The notes beneath the pieces were generated by a model. That model saw only the letters and a program-made list of their open reading frames with translations, did not search any database and was not told where the DNA came from. Both the position numbers and the translations under genes were made by a program. A stretch of DNA of 64,000 bases from Staphylococcus croceilyticus (GTDB taxonomy: Bacteria; Bacillota; Bacilli; Staphylococcales; Staphylococcaceae): contig NZ_PPRD01000008.1 in assembly GCF_002902575.1 (NCBI RefSeq), forward strand, positions 48,749 through 112,748, read 5' to 3'. Positions 7,418-16,270 of the stretch are shown here, one piece after another (position 1 is the stretch's first letter; each line of letters begins with the position of its first letter).

Positions 7418-9076
7418 ATGAATAAAAAGATTTTTGTAATTGGCGCCGGGCTAAGTGGTCTTGTGGCTGCTACAGAGTTATTGAAGAAAGGGTATCACGT
7501 TACCATGTTAGACCAAGAGCCACGCCAAGCAATTGGTGGACAAGCGTATTGGTCATTTGGTGGATTATTCCTAGTGAATTCTAAGATTCAACAACGTCTA
7601 GGGGTTAAAGATTCTTATGAATTAGCATTAAACGACTGGCTAGGTTCAGCGCAATTTGACCGTCCCGATGATGAAGACTATTGGGCGAAACAATGGGCTG
7701 AAGCGTATGTCCGCTTTGCGACTTTTGAAAAGGAACAATATTTAAAAGAGATGGGCGTACGTTTAACACCTATTTTAGGTTGGGCTGAACGCGGTGGTGC
7801 ATCAGCTTCAGGTCACGGTAACTCTGTACCACGTTTCCACATTACTTGGGGTACTGGTCCAGGACTTGTGGAACCATTTGTGCAATACATTTTCCAAAAA
7901 GAACAAGAAGGTCAATTTGAATTCTTACCACGCCATCAAGTAACTGAAGTTGGCATTGAGCACAATCAAGTGACGCATGTAGCGGGAAATATCTTAGAAC
8001 CTAGCGACGTTGAACGTGGAGAAAAGTCATCGCGCACAGTCATCGATACATTTAACTATCCAGTAGATGAATTGTTAATCACTTCTGGCGGTATTGGCGC
8101 AAATATGCCGTTAATTCGTAAATATTGGCCAAAACGTTTAGGCACTCCGCCTCAAACAATGATTCAAGGCGTGCCAGATTCTACAGATGGTCGCCTCATT
8201 CAGATTACAGAAGATGCTGGCGCGAATGTCGTAAATAAAGACCGCATGTGGCACTATACGGAAGGTATTCAGAACCATAGTCCAATCTGGTCGAATCATG
8301 GTATTCGTATTATTCCTGGTCCATCGTCAATGTGGTTTGATGCGACAGGACGTCGTATGGACGCGCCTGATTATCCAGGCTTCGATACGTTGCATACATT
8401 AGAAACCATTATGAAGACGGGTTATGATTACTCATGGTTTATCTTAACGGAAGATATTATTAAGAAAGAATTTGTGTTATCAGGCTCTGAACAGAATCCA
8501 GATTTGACTGATAAAGATATTAAGTTGCTGATTCAAGAGCGTTTAGGTAGTAAAGCGACTTCTCCTGTAGAAGCATTTATGACTAAAGGGCCAGATTTCG
8601 TAATGGCTGATGATTTAGGTACGCTTGTTAGGAAAATGAATGACCTTACAGGTGACGATTTATTAGATTACGAAGCAATTAAACACGAAATTAAAGCCAG
8701 AGACTTACAAATTGATAATAAATTCAGTAAAGATCCTCAAATTTCATTTATTCATAACGCTCGTCAATTCTTAGGTGATAAATTGGTACGTACCGCAAAA
8801 CCTCATAAAATTTTAAGTGGTAAAAATGGCAAACTAATCGCCGTTAAATTGAATATTATCAGTCGTAAAACACTTGGCGGTATTCAAACAAATCTTGATG
8901 GTCAAGCCCTTAATCATGACATGCAACCTATTTCAGGTTTATATGCTGCCGGAGAAGCGTCAGGCTTTGGTGGCGGTGGCGTTCATGGTTACCGCGCGCT
9001 TGAAGGTACTTTCCTAGGCGGTTGTATCTTTAGTGGTATCCGTGCAGCTGAAGGTATCCACAACCATATACATTAA
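7418..9076 (+). CDS. FAD-binding dehydrogenase (fumarate reductase/KsdD-like flavoprotein)
   Basis: The 552-residue flavoprotein has the N-terminal dinucleotide motif VIGAGLSGLVAATELL within the first 25 residues. Its C-terminal FAD contact is GLYAAGEASGFGGGG. The layout matches the fumarate reductase/3-ketosteroid dehydrogenase flavoprotein superfamily, in the subgroup annotated only as FAD-binding dehydrogenase. The substrate is unknown. The start at 7418 is chosen because AAGGAG lies six bases before that ATG; an upstream in-frame ATG at 7376 has no ribosome-binding site. The gene stands alone, divergent from the ImmA islet, and converges on the ABC-class ATPase with a shared terminator. 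Confidence 0.85.
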   Translation: MNKKIFVIGAGLSGLVAATELLKKGYHVTMLDQEPRQAIGGQAYWSFGGLFLVNSKIQQRLGVKDSYELALNDWLGSAQFDRPDDEDYWAKQWAEAYVRFATFEKEQYLKEMGVRLTPILGWAERGGASASGHGNSVPRFHITWGTGPGLVEPFVQYIFQKEQEGQFEFLPRHQVTEVGIEHNQVTHVAGNILEPSDVERGEKSSRTVIDTFNYPVDELLITSGGIGANMPLIRKYWPKRLGTPPQTMIQGVPDSTDGRLIQITEDAGANVVNKDRMWHYTEGIQNHSPIWSNHGIRIIPGPSSMWFDATGRRMDAPDYPGFDTLHTLETIMKTGYDYSWFILTEDIIKKEFVLSGSEQNPDLTDKDIKLLIQERLGSKATSPVEAFMTKGPDFVMADDLGTLVRKMNDLTGDDLLDYEAIKHEIKARDLQIDNKFSKDPQISFIHNARQFLGDKLVRTAKPHKILSGKNGKLIAVKLNIISRKTLGGIQTNLDGQALNHDMQPISGLYAAGEASGFGGGGVHGYRALEGTFLGGCIFSGIRAAEGIHNHIH

Positions 9077-9162
9077 AACTCATAAATATTCACACTTTGA
9101 GAAAGCAACTTTTATTCTGCATAAAATATCATTCTTTATATATTTTAGTGTAATATGAAAAG

Positions 9163-9207
9163 AAAGCGTATTGTGACATGGTTACTCATGTCTCACAATA
9201 CGCTTTT
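9163..9207. terminator. Bidirectional terminator between converging genes
   Basis: A strong stem (AAGCGTATTGTGACATG paired with CATGTCTCACAATACGCTT, one bulge) lies between the converging FAD dehydrogenase and ABC-class ATPase genes. T-rich tracts occur on both sides. Confidence 0.85.
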
Positions 9208-9219
9208 CCTATACAATAA

Positions 9220-10923
9220 TCATTTAATTTTTAATCCACGATAACGATTCAATGTGCCAATGAATTCTTGTTTGCGTGGTAAAGCTAAGTTGCCTGGGTG
9301 TCCCTCAAAGTGCGATACCGCTTCAAGGCCTTCCTTTTCAATCAATGCGTACATGCGATTGGCAGCATCAATAAGATTGGTATGCTCATCTATCAGGTGA
9401 CGTCTAAAGTAATCAAACATTACCGTGAGCGCGTTTGTCTGACTATCATCAATCAGTTGCTCTAAACCAGAAATATCGATGCTCTCTTTACCATAAATAA
9501 TCGTATGCAAACCTTTCGCTTTCAAACGATCATCTTTTCCCTTTTTAGAAAATGAAGCACCTAAAGGCACACGAGCTGGGATGTCACCAAAGTGAGCATT
9601 TGACTCAACGCCACGCTGATATCCATCTTCATCAGCAATTGTTTTAGCCTCGGACGTCACATCTTTCAAATGATATTCATCCATCATCAAGACATGGTCT
9701 GCCACATCAAAGTAATCGCCAGAACCACCAACAATGAGAATAGTAGAAACGTTGTAATCGTCATAAAGTGGTTTAACTTTACTTGAAAATGGCGTAATCG
9801 GCTCTTTGTCAGGCGCAATTAACTTCTGCATACGGCCATCGCGAATCATAAAGTTAGTAGCAGATGTGTCTTCATCAATTAATAATGTAGACGTTTGCGC
9901 TTCTAACGCTTCCATCACATTCGTTGCTTGAGACGTACTGCCACTTGCATTCTCTGTTGAGAAGTGAGTCGTATCTTTCTTACCGGGCAAGTTATCGATA
10001 AACGGACTGATATTCACATTTTGAATACTACGACCATCTTCAGCGCGAATCTTCATAGCATCATGGCGTGTAAGGACAAACTCTCGTCCATCGTTAGGAA
10101 TATGGTTATAAACACCACGCTCTAAGGCTTCAAGTAGTGTCGATTTACCATGATATCCACCACCGACTATAAGTGTAATACCTTCAGGAATAGCCATCCC
10201 TGAGACTGCCCGACCACTAGGCAAGTTAAATGTAGTTTCAACTGATTCAGGACTTGTAAACTTAATTGCATCTTTCATAGGTGCATCAGAGACACCACTT
10301 TTTCTAGGTAAGATAGAATCATTGGCGACAAAAGCAACTAAGTTTTGTTGTTCAAGTTGTTCTCTAATATACGTTTGATCCAGTTTTAGTGTGACTTGAT
10401 TCTGAAGCACTTGTTGATTAATATTTTTGAAAATAAGTGAGTGGTCAACGATTGCTGGAAGTCCTTGAATTAAAGTATGCACTGCTGCTTTTCCAAGAAT
10501 CTTACGCCCTGCAGCTGGCATACCTACTTCAATACGGACTTCGATATCTTTATCGTTAATAACAACTGCAGTACGTTCCAGAATTTCTTGTCCACAATGG
10601 TCGATAAAGATTTTACCGTTTTTACCAGCGCCTTTAACCGTATGATTAAATTTCGCAGCTTGCTTAGCAAATGTTCTTGTTAGAAAATCAGCTACTGCGA
10701 TGCGTTTATCCTTCGTATCTAGTAAATTGTCTGGTATTTGCGCGATATTACGATCAATAATAATACGCATTTTTGAAGGCGGTGCGAAAGGATCTACTTG
10801 CACGTGATCTATGGCTAATCGAAATTGATCAAAAGCATAAGTGCCTTTTGTTCGTTTATACGCTCCATATTTTTGGCCATCTAAAGACTTCAATGTCTTT
10901 TCAAGTTCTGTCGAGCGTTTCAT
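9220..10923 (-). CDS. Predicted ATPase of the ABC class (PF09818-type)
   Basis: The 567-residue soluble protein belongs to the bacterial 'predicted ATPase of the ABC class' family. The P-loop GGGYHGKSTLLEAL is at about residue 255. The Walker-B-like segment is STLLIDEDTSATNFMIRD, and a second acidic strand is VSTILIVGGSGDYF. No transmembrane segments or partner permease are present, so it is not a transporter. The cellular role of the family is unknown; links to RNA or DNA metabolism have been suggested. Start ATG has GGAGG nearby (GGAGGAATAACT ATG). Length is normal for the family. Confidence 0.85.
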   Translation of the reverse strand: MKRSTELEKTLKSLDGQKYGAYKRTKGTYAFDQFRLAIDHVQVDPFAPPSKMRIIIDRNIAQIPDNLLDTKDKRIAVADFLTRTFAKQAAKFNHTVKGAGKNGKIFIDHCGQEILERTAVVINDKDIEVRIEVGMPAAGRKILGKAAVHTLIQGLPAIVDHSLIFKNINQQVLQNQVTLKLDQTYIREQLEQQNLVAFVANDSILPRKSGVSDAPMKDAIKFTSPESVETTFNLPSGRAVSGMAIPEGITLIVGGGYHGKSTLLEALERGVYNHIPNDGREFVLTRHDAMKIRAEDGRSIQNVNISPFIDNLPGKKDTTHFSTENASGSTSQATNVMEALEAQTSTLLIDEDTSATNFMIRDGRMQKLIAPDKEPITPFSSKVKPLYDDYNVSTILIVGGSGDYFDVADHVLMMDEYHLKDVTSEAKTIADEDGYQRGVESNAHFGDIPARVPLGASFSKKGKDDRLKAKGLHTIIYGKESIDISGLEQLIDDSQTNALTVMFDYFRRHLIDEHTNLIDAANRMYALIEKEGLEAVSHFEGHPGNLALPRKQEFIGTLNRYRGLKIK

Positions 10924-11021
10924 AGTTATTCCTCCGTTCAGTTAGTATATATAAATTGTTTACCCAACCTATCCGGCCACCATAACTTTATTCTAGAAAC
11001 TCTTAATTTTAAGCATAAAAA

Positions 11022-11060
11022 ATAACCATCCCTAACTTTGGTAGGTGCGGGATAGTTATA
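11022..11060 (-). terminator. Terminator downstream of the pentitol operon
   Basis: An 11-bp stem with one mismatch (ATAACCATCCC/GGGATAGTTAT) is followed on the minus strand by a TTTTTT tract. It is the first clear terminator after the SDR gene. A transcript reaching it would include the dispersed repeat at 11103-11255. Confidence 0.65.
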
Positions 11061-11102
11061 TTCCAAAACTAAAGCCACCGTCTTTTTAACGGGTTTGCTT
11101 GA

Positions 11103-11255
11103 AGGCTAAGACAAAATAAAATGTTTCAGCCTACTCTATCATTTTGGCAGTAGCTGACTGATTTGAAAAATGCGCTTAAATCAAGCTTTTTTCAAACCTA
11201 GTCATCCTTGCCGGGGCGGGACAACGAAATTATTTTAATTTCTGTCCCGCTCCCT
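11103..11255. repeat. Dispersed staphylococcal intergenic repeat, copy 1
   Basis: About 150 bases contain three helices in order: AGGCTAAGACA/TGTTTCAGCCT; GACTGATTTGAAAAA/TTTTTTCAAACCTAGTC; and GGGGCGGGACA/TGTCCCGCTCCC. The anchor TTGGCAGTAGCTGACTG and GTCATCCTTGCCGGGG are shared with the copy at 48812-48965 in the same orientation, while the spacers differ. Together with the terminator it fills the 400-base gene-free stretch between the ABC-class ATPase and the SDR gene. Confidence 0.75.
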
Positions 11256-11324
11256 TTTCATTTTTATAATAGCACTAGTGCCAAAAAAGTGCAAATTTTC
11301 CTTTCTCGTACGTTCAAAGAGAAA

Positions 11325-12107
11325 CTATAATGCAGTGTAACCACCATCAATAGTGAAGACACTACCTTGTGCGAATGATGATGCATCAGAAGCAAGGTAT
11401 ACTACGATACCGCCTAATTCTTCTGGTTCACCTGGACGACCCATTGGTGTAGCGCCCATCCAGTAATCAATCATTTCTCCACCAGTATTGAACATTGGTT
11501 CAGTTAACGCTGTTTTCATGTATCCTGGCGCAATTGTGTTAACTTTAATACCATATTTAGACCATTCCATCGCTAAACTTTTCGTTAACATGATAACGCC
11601 TGCTTTAGAAGCGTTGTAAGATGCTTGTTCTTGTGGTTTGTTGGCGATTAAACCTGACATAGAAGATGTATTGATGATCGAACCATTACCTTGTTTAATC
11701 ATTTGGCGACCTACCGCTTGTGCTACTAAGAATACGCCGTTTAAGTTTAAGTTAATGACTTTTAACCAGTTTTCGTATGACACATCTTCTGCTTTTTCAT
11801 TGATTGTCATACCAGCATTGTTTACTAATACGTCAATTTTTCCATATTCTTTAACAACGTCTTCAACCATTTTATTAACGTCTTCAGGATTTGTAACGTC
11901 TACTTTTAATGCTGTCGTTTTAACACCTTCTTTTTCAGCGATAGCATTAGCAGTTTCTTTGGCTAAGTCTAATTTAATATCGGCGATAACAATGTCTGAG
12001 CCAGCTTGTGCTAAGGCTTCAGCCATAGCTTTACCTAGACCCATTGCGCCTCCTGTTACAACTGCAACTTTCCCGTTAATTTTAAATTGATCAATAATGT
12101 TTGTCAT
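11325..12107 (-). CDS. SDR-family pentitol/ketose dehydrogenase
   Basis: The 260-residue short-chain dehydrogenase has the cofactor motif TGGAMGLGKA at about residue 18. It also has NNAG at about residue 95, catalytic Ser in NTSSMSG, YNASKAG with the Tyr-Lys pair, and IAPGYMKTALT. It most resembles D-arabinitol 2-dehydrogenase/sorbose reductase/ribitol dehydrogenase enzymes. It is the last gene of a three-gene operon with a polyol permease and an FGGY kinase. The inferred step is oxidation of a pentitol (ribitol or D-arabinitol) to a ketopentose such as D-ribulose, which the kinase then phosphorylates. The spacing to the permease gene is 15 bases, supporting co-transcription. Confidence 0.8.
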   Translation of the reverse strand: MTNIIDQFKINGKVAVVTGGAMGLGKAMAEALAQAGSDIVIADIKLDLAKETANAIAEKEGVKTTALKVDVTNPEDVNKMVEDVVKEYGKIDVLVNNAGMTINEKAEDVSYENWLKVINLNLNGVFLVAQAVGRQMIKQGNGSIINTSSMSGLIANKPQEQASYNASKAGVIMLTKSLAMEWSKYGIKVNTIAPGYMKTALTEPMFNTGGEMIDYWMGATPMGRPGEPEELGGIVVYLASDASSFAQGSVFTIDGGYTAL

Positions 12108-12122
12108 GATTCTCTCACCCTT

Positions 12123-13424
12123 CTAATTTGTTTGCGCATTTGCTGTATTTGCTTGTGTGTTAACTGTGGTATTTACTTGTTTACTCGGTTGTTGCACTTT
12201 CATAAAGAACGTCAGAACAAAGCCAACAACGTAAAGAATTGCATAAATCCAAATTGTGACTTCTGCTGTTGTAAACGATAGTGCGACACTAGCAAGACCG
12301 TAACCAATAAAGTTACTTAATCCAGCTGCTAAGTTATGTACAGAAACTGCAGCACCTTTATGGTCAGGCACTAACGTTGGGAAAATGGCTGACATCGGCA
12401 CATACGCCGCAACTGCGAAACCTAACATTAAAGCGATTAATGTTGTTACAAATACATTTGGGCCACTCCATGATGGCAAGTAATAGAATGCCAACGTTGA
12501 TATAGCCATACCAATACAACCGAACCAACGTACTTGGCGTACCCAACCAATCTTGTCACCAACGACACCCCAGAATAAGTTAGTAAAGATTGTGACAAAG
12601 TACATTAAGCCCCACACACGTAACCATTGTGATGTCGTGAAACCAAAATCAGATGTATAAACGTGTGGTAAGAATACAACTAAACCAAATAAAGATAATT
12701 GGTTGATAATACGTACCACAAAAGCAACAGCTACGTCCTTCTTACCTAAAATCGTAATACCGCGACCAAATTCTTTTAAAATTTCCCCTTTAGTCATGCG
12801 TTTAGCTTCAACATCTGCACCTCTATTATCTTTAACAAAGAACATGGCAATAAGACCGCCAATTGCGATAAAGATAATTGATGACCATAAAGTACCTTCT
12901 TCACCAATAAATGGAATTGTGAAGCTTGGTAAGTATGAACCTAATACGCCAATACCGATAGAATACATTGCCCAGAACCAACCCATTGCTGATGCAAGTT
13001 TATGACTAGGTGAAGAATATGTAATCCAAACTACGAAGCTATAAATAAACATTGGATACGCAAATCCACGAATACCGTACATAATCATCATCATCGCGTA
13101 GTTATCTTGAGCTAAGCCTAACGTTAAGAATCCAACATGGAAGATAATCCAAATAATAAATGCGATTGTCATGATACGTTTCGGACTGAAGATTTCAGCC
13201 ATCACACCTGACATCCATGAAGCTACAGCAACGATTAACCCGTAAACTGTTAATACATTTCCAGCTTCTGCATTACTATAGCCAAGACTCATAATATATT
13301 TAGATAAAAATGCTTGTTCTACCCCATCACCAGTCATAAAGATTGCTACGGCGATATATCCCCAAATTAAAACCATAGGTAAACCTAAAAACTGGCGTTG
13401 CTGTTTTTGTAAATCATTAACCAC
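12123..13424 (-). CDS. Polyol permease of the RbtT/DalT/CsbX MFS family
   Basis: The 433-residue protein has 12 predicted transmembrane helices. The N-terminal signature LIWGYIAVAIFMTGDGVEQ is characteristic of the ribitol (RbtT), D-arabinitol (DalT) and CsbX permease group. The tail is Gln/Thr/Asn-rich and hydrophilic. It probably imports a pentitol by proton symport. It sits between the FGGY kinase (40 bases upstream) and the SDR dehydrogenase (15 bases downstream), which together form a catabolic set. The start is a GTG within AAGGTGG and is the least certain part; an upstream AAAGTGGG could serve as ribosome-binding site. Confidence 0.87.
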   Translation of the reverse strand: MVNDLQKQQRQFLGLPMVLIWGYIAVAIFMTGDGVEQAFLSKYIMSLGYSNAEAGNVLTVYGLIVAVASWMSGVMAEIFSPKRIMTIAFIIWIIFHVGFLTLGLAQDNYAMMMIMYGIRGFAYPMFIYSFVVWITYSSPSHKLASAMGWFWAMYSIGIGVLGSYLPSFTIPFIGEEGTLWSSIIFIAIGGLIAMFFVKDNRGADVEAKRMTKGEILKEFGRGITILGKKDVAVAFVVRIINQLSLFGLVVFLPHVYTSDFGFTTSQWLRVWGLMYFVTIFTNLFWGVVGDKIGWVRQVRWFGCIGMAISTLAFYYLPSWSGPNVFVTTLIALMLGFAVAAYVPMSAIFPTLVPDHKGAAVSVHNLAAGLSNFIGYGLASVALSFTTAEVTIWIYAILYVVGFVLTFFMKVQQPSKQVNTTVNTQANTANAQTN

Positions 13425-13464
13425 CTTAATCCCACTTTCTACCTTTGTTTAATTATTAATTTGA

Positions 13465-15072
13465 TTATTCTGAATGAAATTGTTCATGCGCAAGACGTTC
13501 GAGTGGAATGCCTTGTTTAAAGCGTTCTGTGTAAGCACTGAAACTATCAATTTCCTCTTTCGTAGGTTCAATTGTTAAAGATTCCGTGCCTTTAAATGCG
13601 AAATCATTAAGATATGTTGCTAAATTCGTTGTTTCCTCTTTAATCATGTATCTTGCTAACACCGCGATACCCCATGCGCCACCTTCGCTAGCCGTCTGCA
13701 TCACTAGCACTGGACTTTGAAGGGCAGCCGCTAAGAATGTTTGTGCGACTTTTTCCGTTTTGAAAATGCCGCCATGGCCGAACATCGAATCAATTTGAAT
13801 ATTTTCTTTATCTTTTAATAAATCAATGCCGATTTTCAATGTACTGAAGGCACTGTAAATATGTGTCTTCATTAAGTTTGCAAGATTAAATTTACTATCA
13901 ACAGAACGTACGAGCATTGGATAACCATGTTGCACGTCTGTGATAAATTCACCTGAAATATAACCGAAAGATAATAATTTACCTAAATCTTGATCACCTT
14001 TTAAAGCGCTTTCAAATAATTTTGTGAAAAGTTCCCCTTTATCGTATTGCACGCCCATGGTATCTAACACTTCGCCAAATAAATCTACCCAAGCGTTAAT
14101 ATCAGAAGTACAGTTATTCGCATGAATCATCGCAACTTCGTAACCATCTGGCGTAGTCACAATATCGACTTCTGGATAGACAGCCTTAATTGGTTTTTCT
14201 ATGACAATCATTGAAAAAATACTTGTACCTGCAGAAACATTACCAGTTCTTGGAGCTACACTGTTCGTCGCAACCATCCCCGTTGCCGCGTCAGCTTCTG
14301 GTGCACATAAAGGACACCCTGCTTGTAATTCACCATTTGGATCGACTAATTTAGCACCTGTTTCTGTAAGACGTCCCGCACACTCACCTGCTACAACTAC
14401 TTTAGGCAGAATGTCGCGAATATCTTGGGTATACCCCTTTTCAGAAAACAGAGCATTAAAACGATCTAGAATATCTTGACGATAATCTTGTGTTTCACTG
14501 TCAATTGGGAACATGCCTGAAGCATCGCCAATACCAAGCACTTTCTCGTCAGTAAGATACCAATGAATATAGCCCGCAAGCGTTGTCATGTAACGTACGT
14601 TCTCTACATGTGGTTCTTGATCTAAAGCAGATTGATAAAGTTGCGCAATACTCCAACGTTCTGGAATATTCACTTGGAAATCTTCACGTAAAATTTCTGC
14701 AGCTTTATTTGCATTGTTATTACGCCATGTTCTGAAAGGAACGAGTAAATCATCTTTCTCATCAAAAGGTAAGTAACCATGCATCATACCACTAATACCT
14801 AGTGAAGCGAGTTTAGTTACAGTAGCGTTGTACTTATCTTTCAATTCTTGTGTCATTGCGGCATAACTTTTTTGAATGCCAACCCAAGCATCATTCATTG
14901 AATACGTCCAATAGCCATCGCGATAGCTGTTCTCCCATTCAAAAGAACCAGTCGCTAGCGTTTGACATTGGTCATCAATAGCTATGGCTTTAATTCTTGT
15001 TGAGCCAAATTCGATGCCTACGGTTAATTTTCCATCTTCAATATATTGCTTAACTTCTGTAGAATTCATCAT
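13465..15072 (-). CDS. FGGY-family pentulose kinase (ribulokinase/xylulokinase-like)
   Basis: The 535-residue sugar kinase of the FGGY family has the ATP-binding GIEFGSTRIKAIAID at the N-terminus and SLGISGMMHGYLPFD in the first domain. The second domain has GNVSAGTSIFSMI and the ATPase motif FGHGGIFKTE. It would phosphorylate D-ribulose, L-ribulose or xylulose to feed the pentose phosphate pathway. It is the first gene of an operon with an RbtT-type permease and an SDR pentitol dehydrogenase, so D-ribulose from ribitol or D-arabinitol is the most economical substrate. A perfect cre site lies 22 bp upstream. The start context is weak (GCGAGATGAG before ATGATG). Confidence 0.8.
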   Translation of the reverse strand: MMNSTEVKQYIEDGKLTVGIEFGSTRIKAIAIDDQCQTLATGSFEWENSYRDGYWTYSMNDAWVGIQKSYAAMTQELKDKYNATVTKLASLGISGMMHGYLPFDEKDDLLVPFRTWRNNNANKAAEILREDFQVNIPERWSIAQLYQSALDQEPHVENVRYMTTLAGYIHWYLTDEKVLGIGDASGMFPIDSETQDYRQDILDRFNALFSEKGYTQDIRDILPKVVVAGECAGRLTETGAKLVDPNGELQAGCPLCAPEADAATGMVATNSVAPRTGNVSAGTSIFSMIVIEKPIKAVYPEVDIVTTPDGYEVAMIHANNCTSDINAWVDLFGEVLDTMGVQYDKGELFTKLFESALKGDQDLGKLLSFGYISGEFITDVQHGYPMLVRSVDSKFNLANLMKTHIYSAFSTLKIGIDLLKDKENIQIDSMFGHGGIFKTEKVAQTFLAAALQSPVLVMQTASEGGAWGIAVLARYMIKEETTNLATYLNDFAFKGTESLTIEPTKEEIDSFSAYTERFKQGIPLERLAHEQFHSE

Positions 15073-15093
15073 CTCATCTCGCTTATCTTTTTA

Positions 15094-15107
15094 TGAAAAC
15101 GTTATCA
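15094..15107 (-). promoter_or_regulatory. CcpA catabolite-responsive element (cre)
   Basis: TGAAAACGTTATCA matches TGWAARCGNTNWCA fully. It lies 22-35 bp upstream of the kinase start codon, a repressing position over the likely promoter or transcription start of the pentitol operon. Confidence 0.75.
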
Positions 15108-15184
15108 TAAATCAATCCTAGCACATGCAATTTTCATGAAACAAGGTAAATTTTACAATACTCACAACTTTTTAAAGTAAAAAA

Positions 15185-15224
15185 ACACCTTTATTCTAGT
15201 TTTACATCTATAAAATAAAGGTGT
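15185..15224 (-). terminator. Terminator of the DinB-like gene
   Basis: An ACACCTTTAT/ATAAAGGTGT stem with a 20-base loop is followed on the minus strand by a T-run. It isolates the bacillithiol transferase-like gene from the pentitol operon. Confidence 0.7.
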
Positions 15225-15291
15225 CTATGTTCACTCTAGAGCAATTATTTTAAAATGCCATATTTTGTCATGCTAACGCTAGAAATACTTT

Positions 15292-15801
15292 TTATTTAGA
15301 TAATGCAATTTTAATATGTTCTAAATGATGTCTTTCATGCCAAGATAACTTTGCCAATAACTCAGCTACTGACACATCACTACCATCAGATAATGTAATT
15401 TTGCGTGATAAATCTTCTTCTGTAACATGATTTCCCATTTCAACAATACGTTTATTTAACCCTTCTAAAATATGAAGAGAAATATCAATAGGTAAAGATG
15501 AATCAGGTAACTCTACCCATTTATTTTGATTAAACATAAAGGCTGTTACACCTTGCTCAGTTAAAGCCATTTTCAAACGTTCATATAAATTAATTTGTGA
15601 ATCTGCAATATGATGGACAAGTTGTCTAACCGTCCAACTACCTTCACGATATTGTTTCTTTAATTGTTCATCACTTAAATGATCGACTGTTTCTTTTAAA
15701 TGATTAATATAAACCTCAATTTCACTTATCCATTGTTTCACATCTACTAAAGTTGGATCTTTAGGCGCTTCAAATTGACCAATCGGAAATCTAACATCCA
15801 T
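15292..15801 (-). CDS. YfiT/BstA-type bacillithiol transferase-like DinB protein
   Basis: The 169-residue DinB/YfiT superfamily four-helix protein has the start RFPIGQFEAP and metal-binding histidines in VRQLVHHIADS (about residue 65) and LSWHERHHLEHI (about residue 155). These are typical of YfiT, a metal-dependent hydrolase-like fold now linked to bacillithiol S-transferase activity. Staphylococci use bacillithiol as their main thiol, so a role in electrophile or antibiotic detoxification is plausible. It is a single gene with its own terminator. Confidence 0.82.
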   Translation of the reverse strand: MDVRFPIGQFEAPKDPTLVDVKQWISEIEVYINHLKETVDHLSDEQLKKQYREGSWTVRQLVHHIADSQINLYERLKMALTEQGVTAFMFNQNKWVELPDSSLPIDISLHILEGLNKRIVEMGNHVTEEDLSRKITLSDGSDVSVAELLAKLSWHERHHLEHIKIALSK

Positions 15802-15857
15802 ACTGTAATCCCCCTTAAATTTTAATACTTACATCTACCCATTCCATCCCAATTTAA

Positions 15858-15891
15858 AAGCGGCTCACACCGTTAAGGGTGTAAGCCACTT
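15858..15891 (-). terminator. Terminator downstream of the small membrane protein gene
   Basis: A 14-bp stem (AAGTGGCTTACACC paired with GGTGTGAGCCGCTT on the minus strand, with one G-T) is followed by TTAAA. It lies between the small membrane protein gene and the DinB-like gene. Confidence 0.65.
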
Positions 15892-15911
15892 CATAAATAT
15901 ATATTATTGTC

Positions 15912-16151
15912 CTATGCTAAAAGTAATGGGCTTGAAAAAATAACAAAGAAAACAATTGTTAAAATTAAAGTTGCACCATTCAATAGTCTATTGCCATTCA
16001 TCATACCTACGATACTAGAGATTACTGATAACAGAATTACAAAGAAGCCTGGTAAATACCAAAACATACTCGTAAACATAATTGAGATGGCTAAAAGGAA
16101 TGATAATATACATAAAATTATAGAAACTAAATTAATACTGTTTAACCTCAT
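15912..16151 (-). CDS. Small membrane protein of unknown function
   Basis: The 79-residue protein is almost entirely hydrophobic, with about three membrane helices (LVSIILCILSFLLAISI, YLPGFFVILLSVISSIV, ATLILTIVFFVIF). I recognise no family. The ATG at 16151 is chosen because AAAGGG lies nine bases upstream; in-frame ATGs further upstream lack a ribosome-binding site. An overlapping plus-strand frame of similar length has no membrane or domain character and is rejected. Confidence 0.55.
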   Translation of the reverse strand: MRLNSINLVSIILCILSFLLAISIMFTSMFWYLPGFFVILLSVISSIVGMMNGNRLLNGATLILTIVFFVIFSSPLLLA

Positions 16152-16270
16152 CCACTTTTTCCCTTTCTGTTTCATAAGTTTAAACAATATTATATACTAT
16201 TTCGTTTTAAATTGTACTTAATTCTAGAAATTATTTAACGTTAAATACAAGTTAAATCTATCGCCTAATA

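Noticed and set aside
15907..16221. Plus-strand reading frame of 104 codons
   Set aside because: It is antisense to a hydrophobic minus-strand frame that has a better ribosome-binding site and clear membrane helices.
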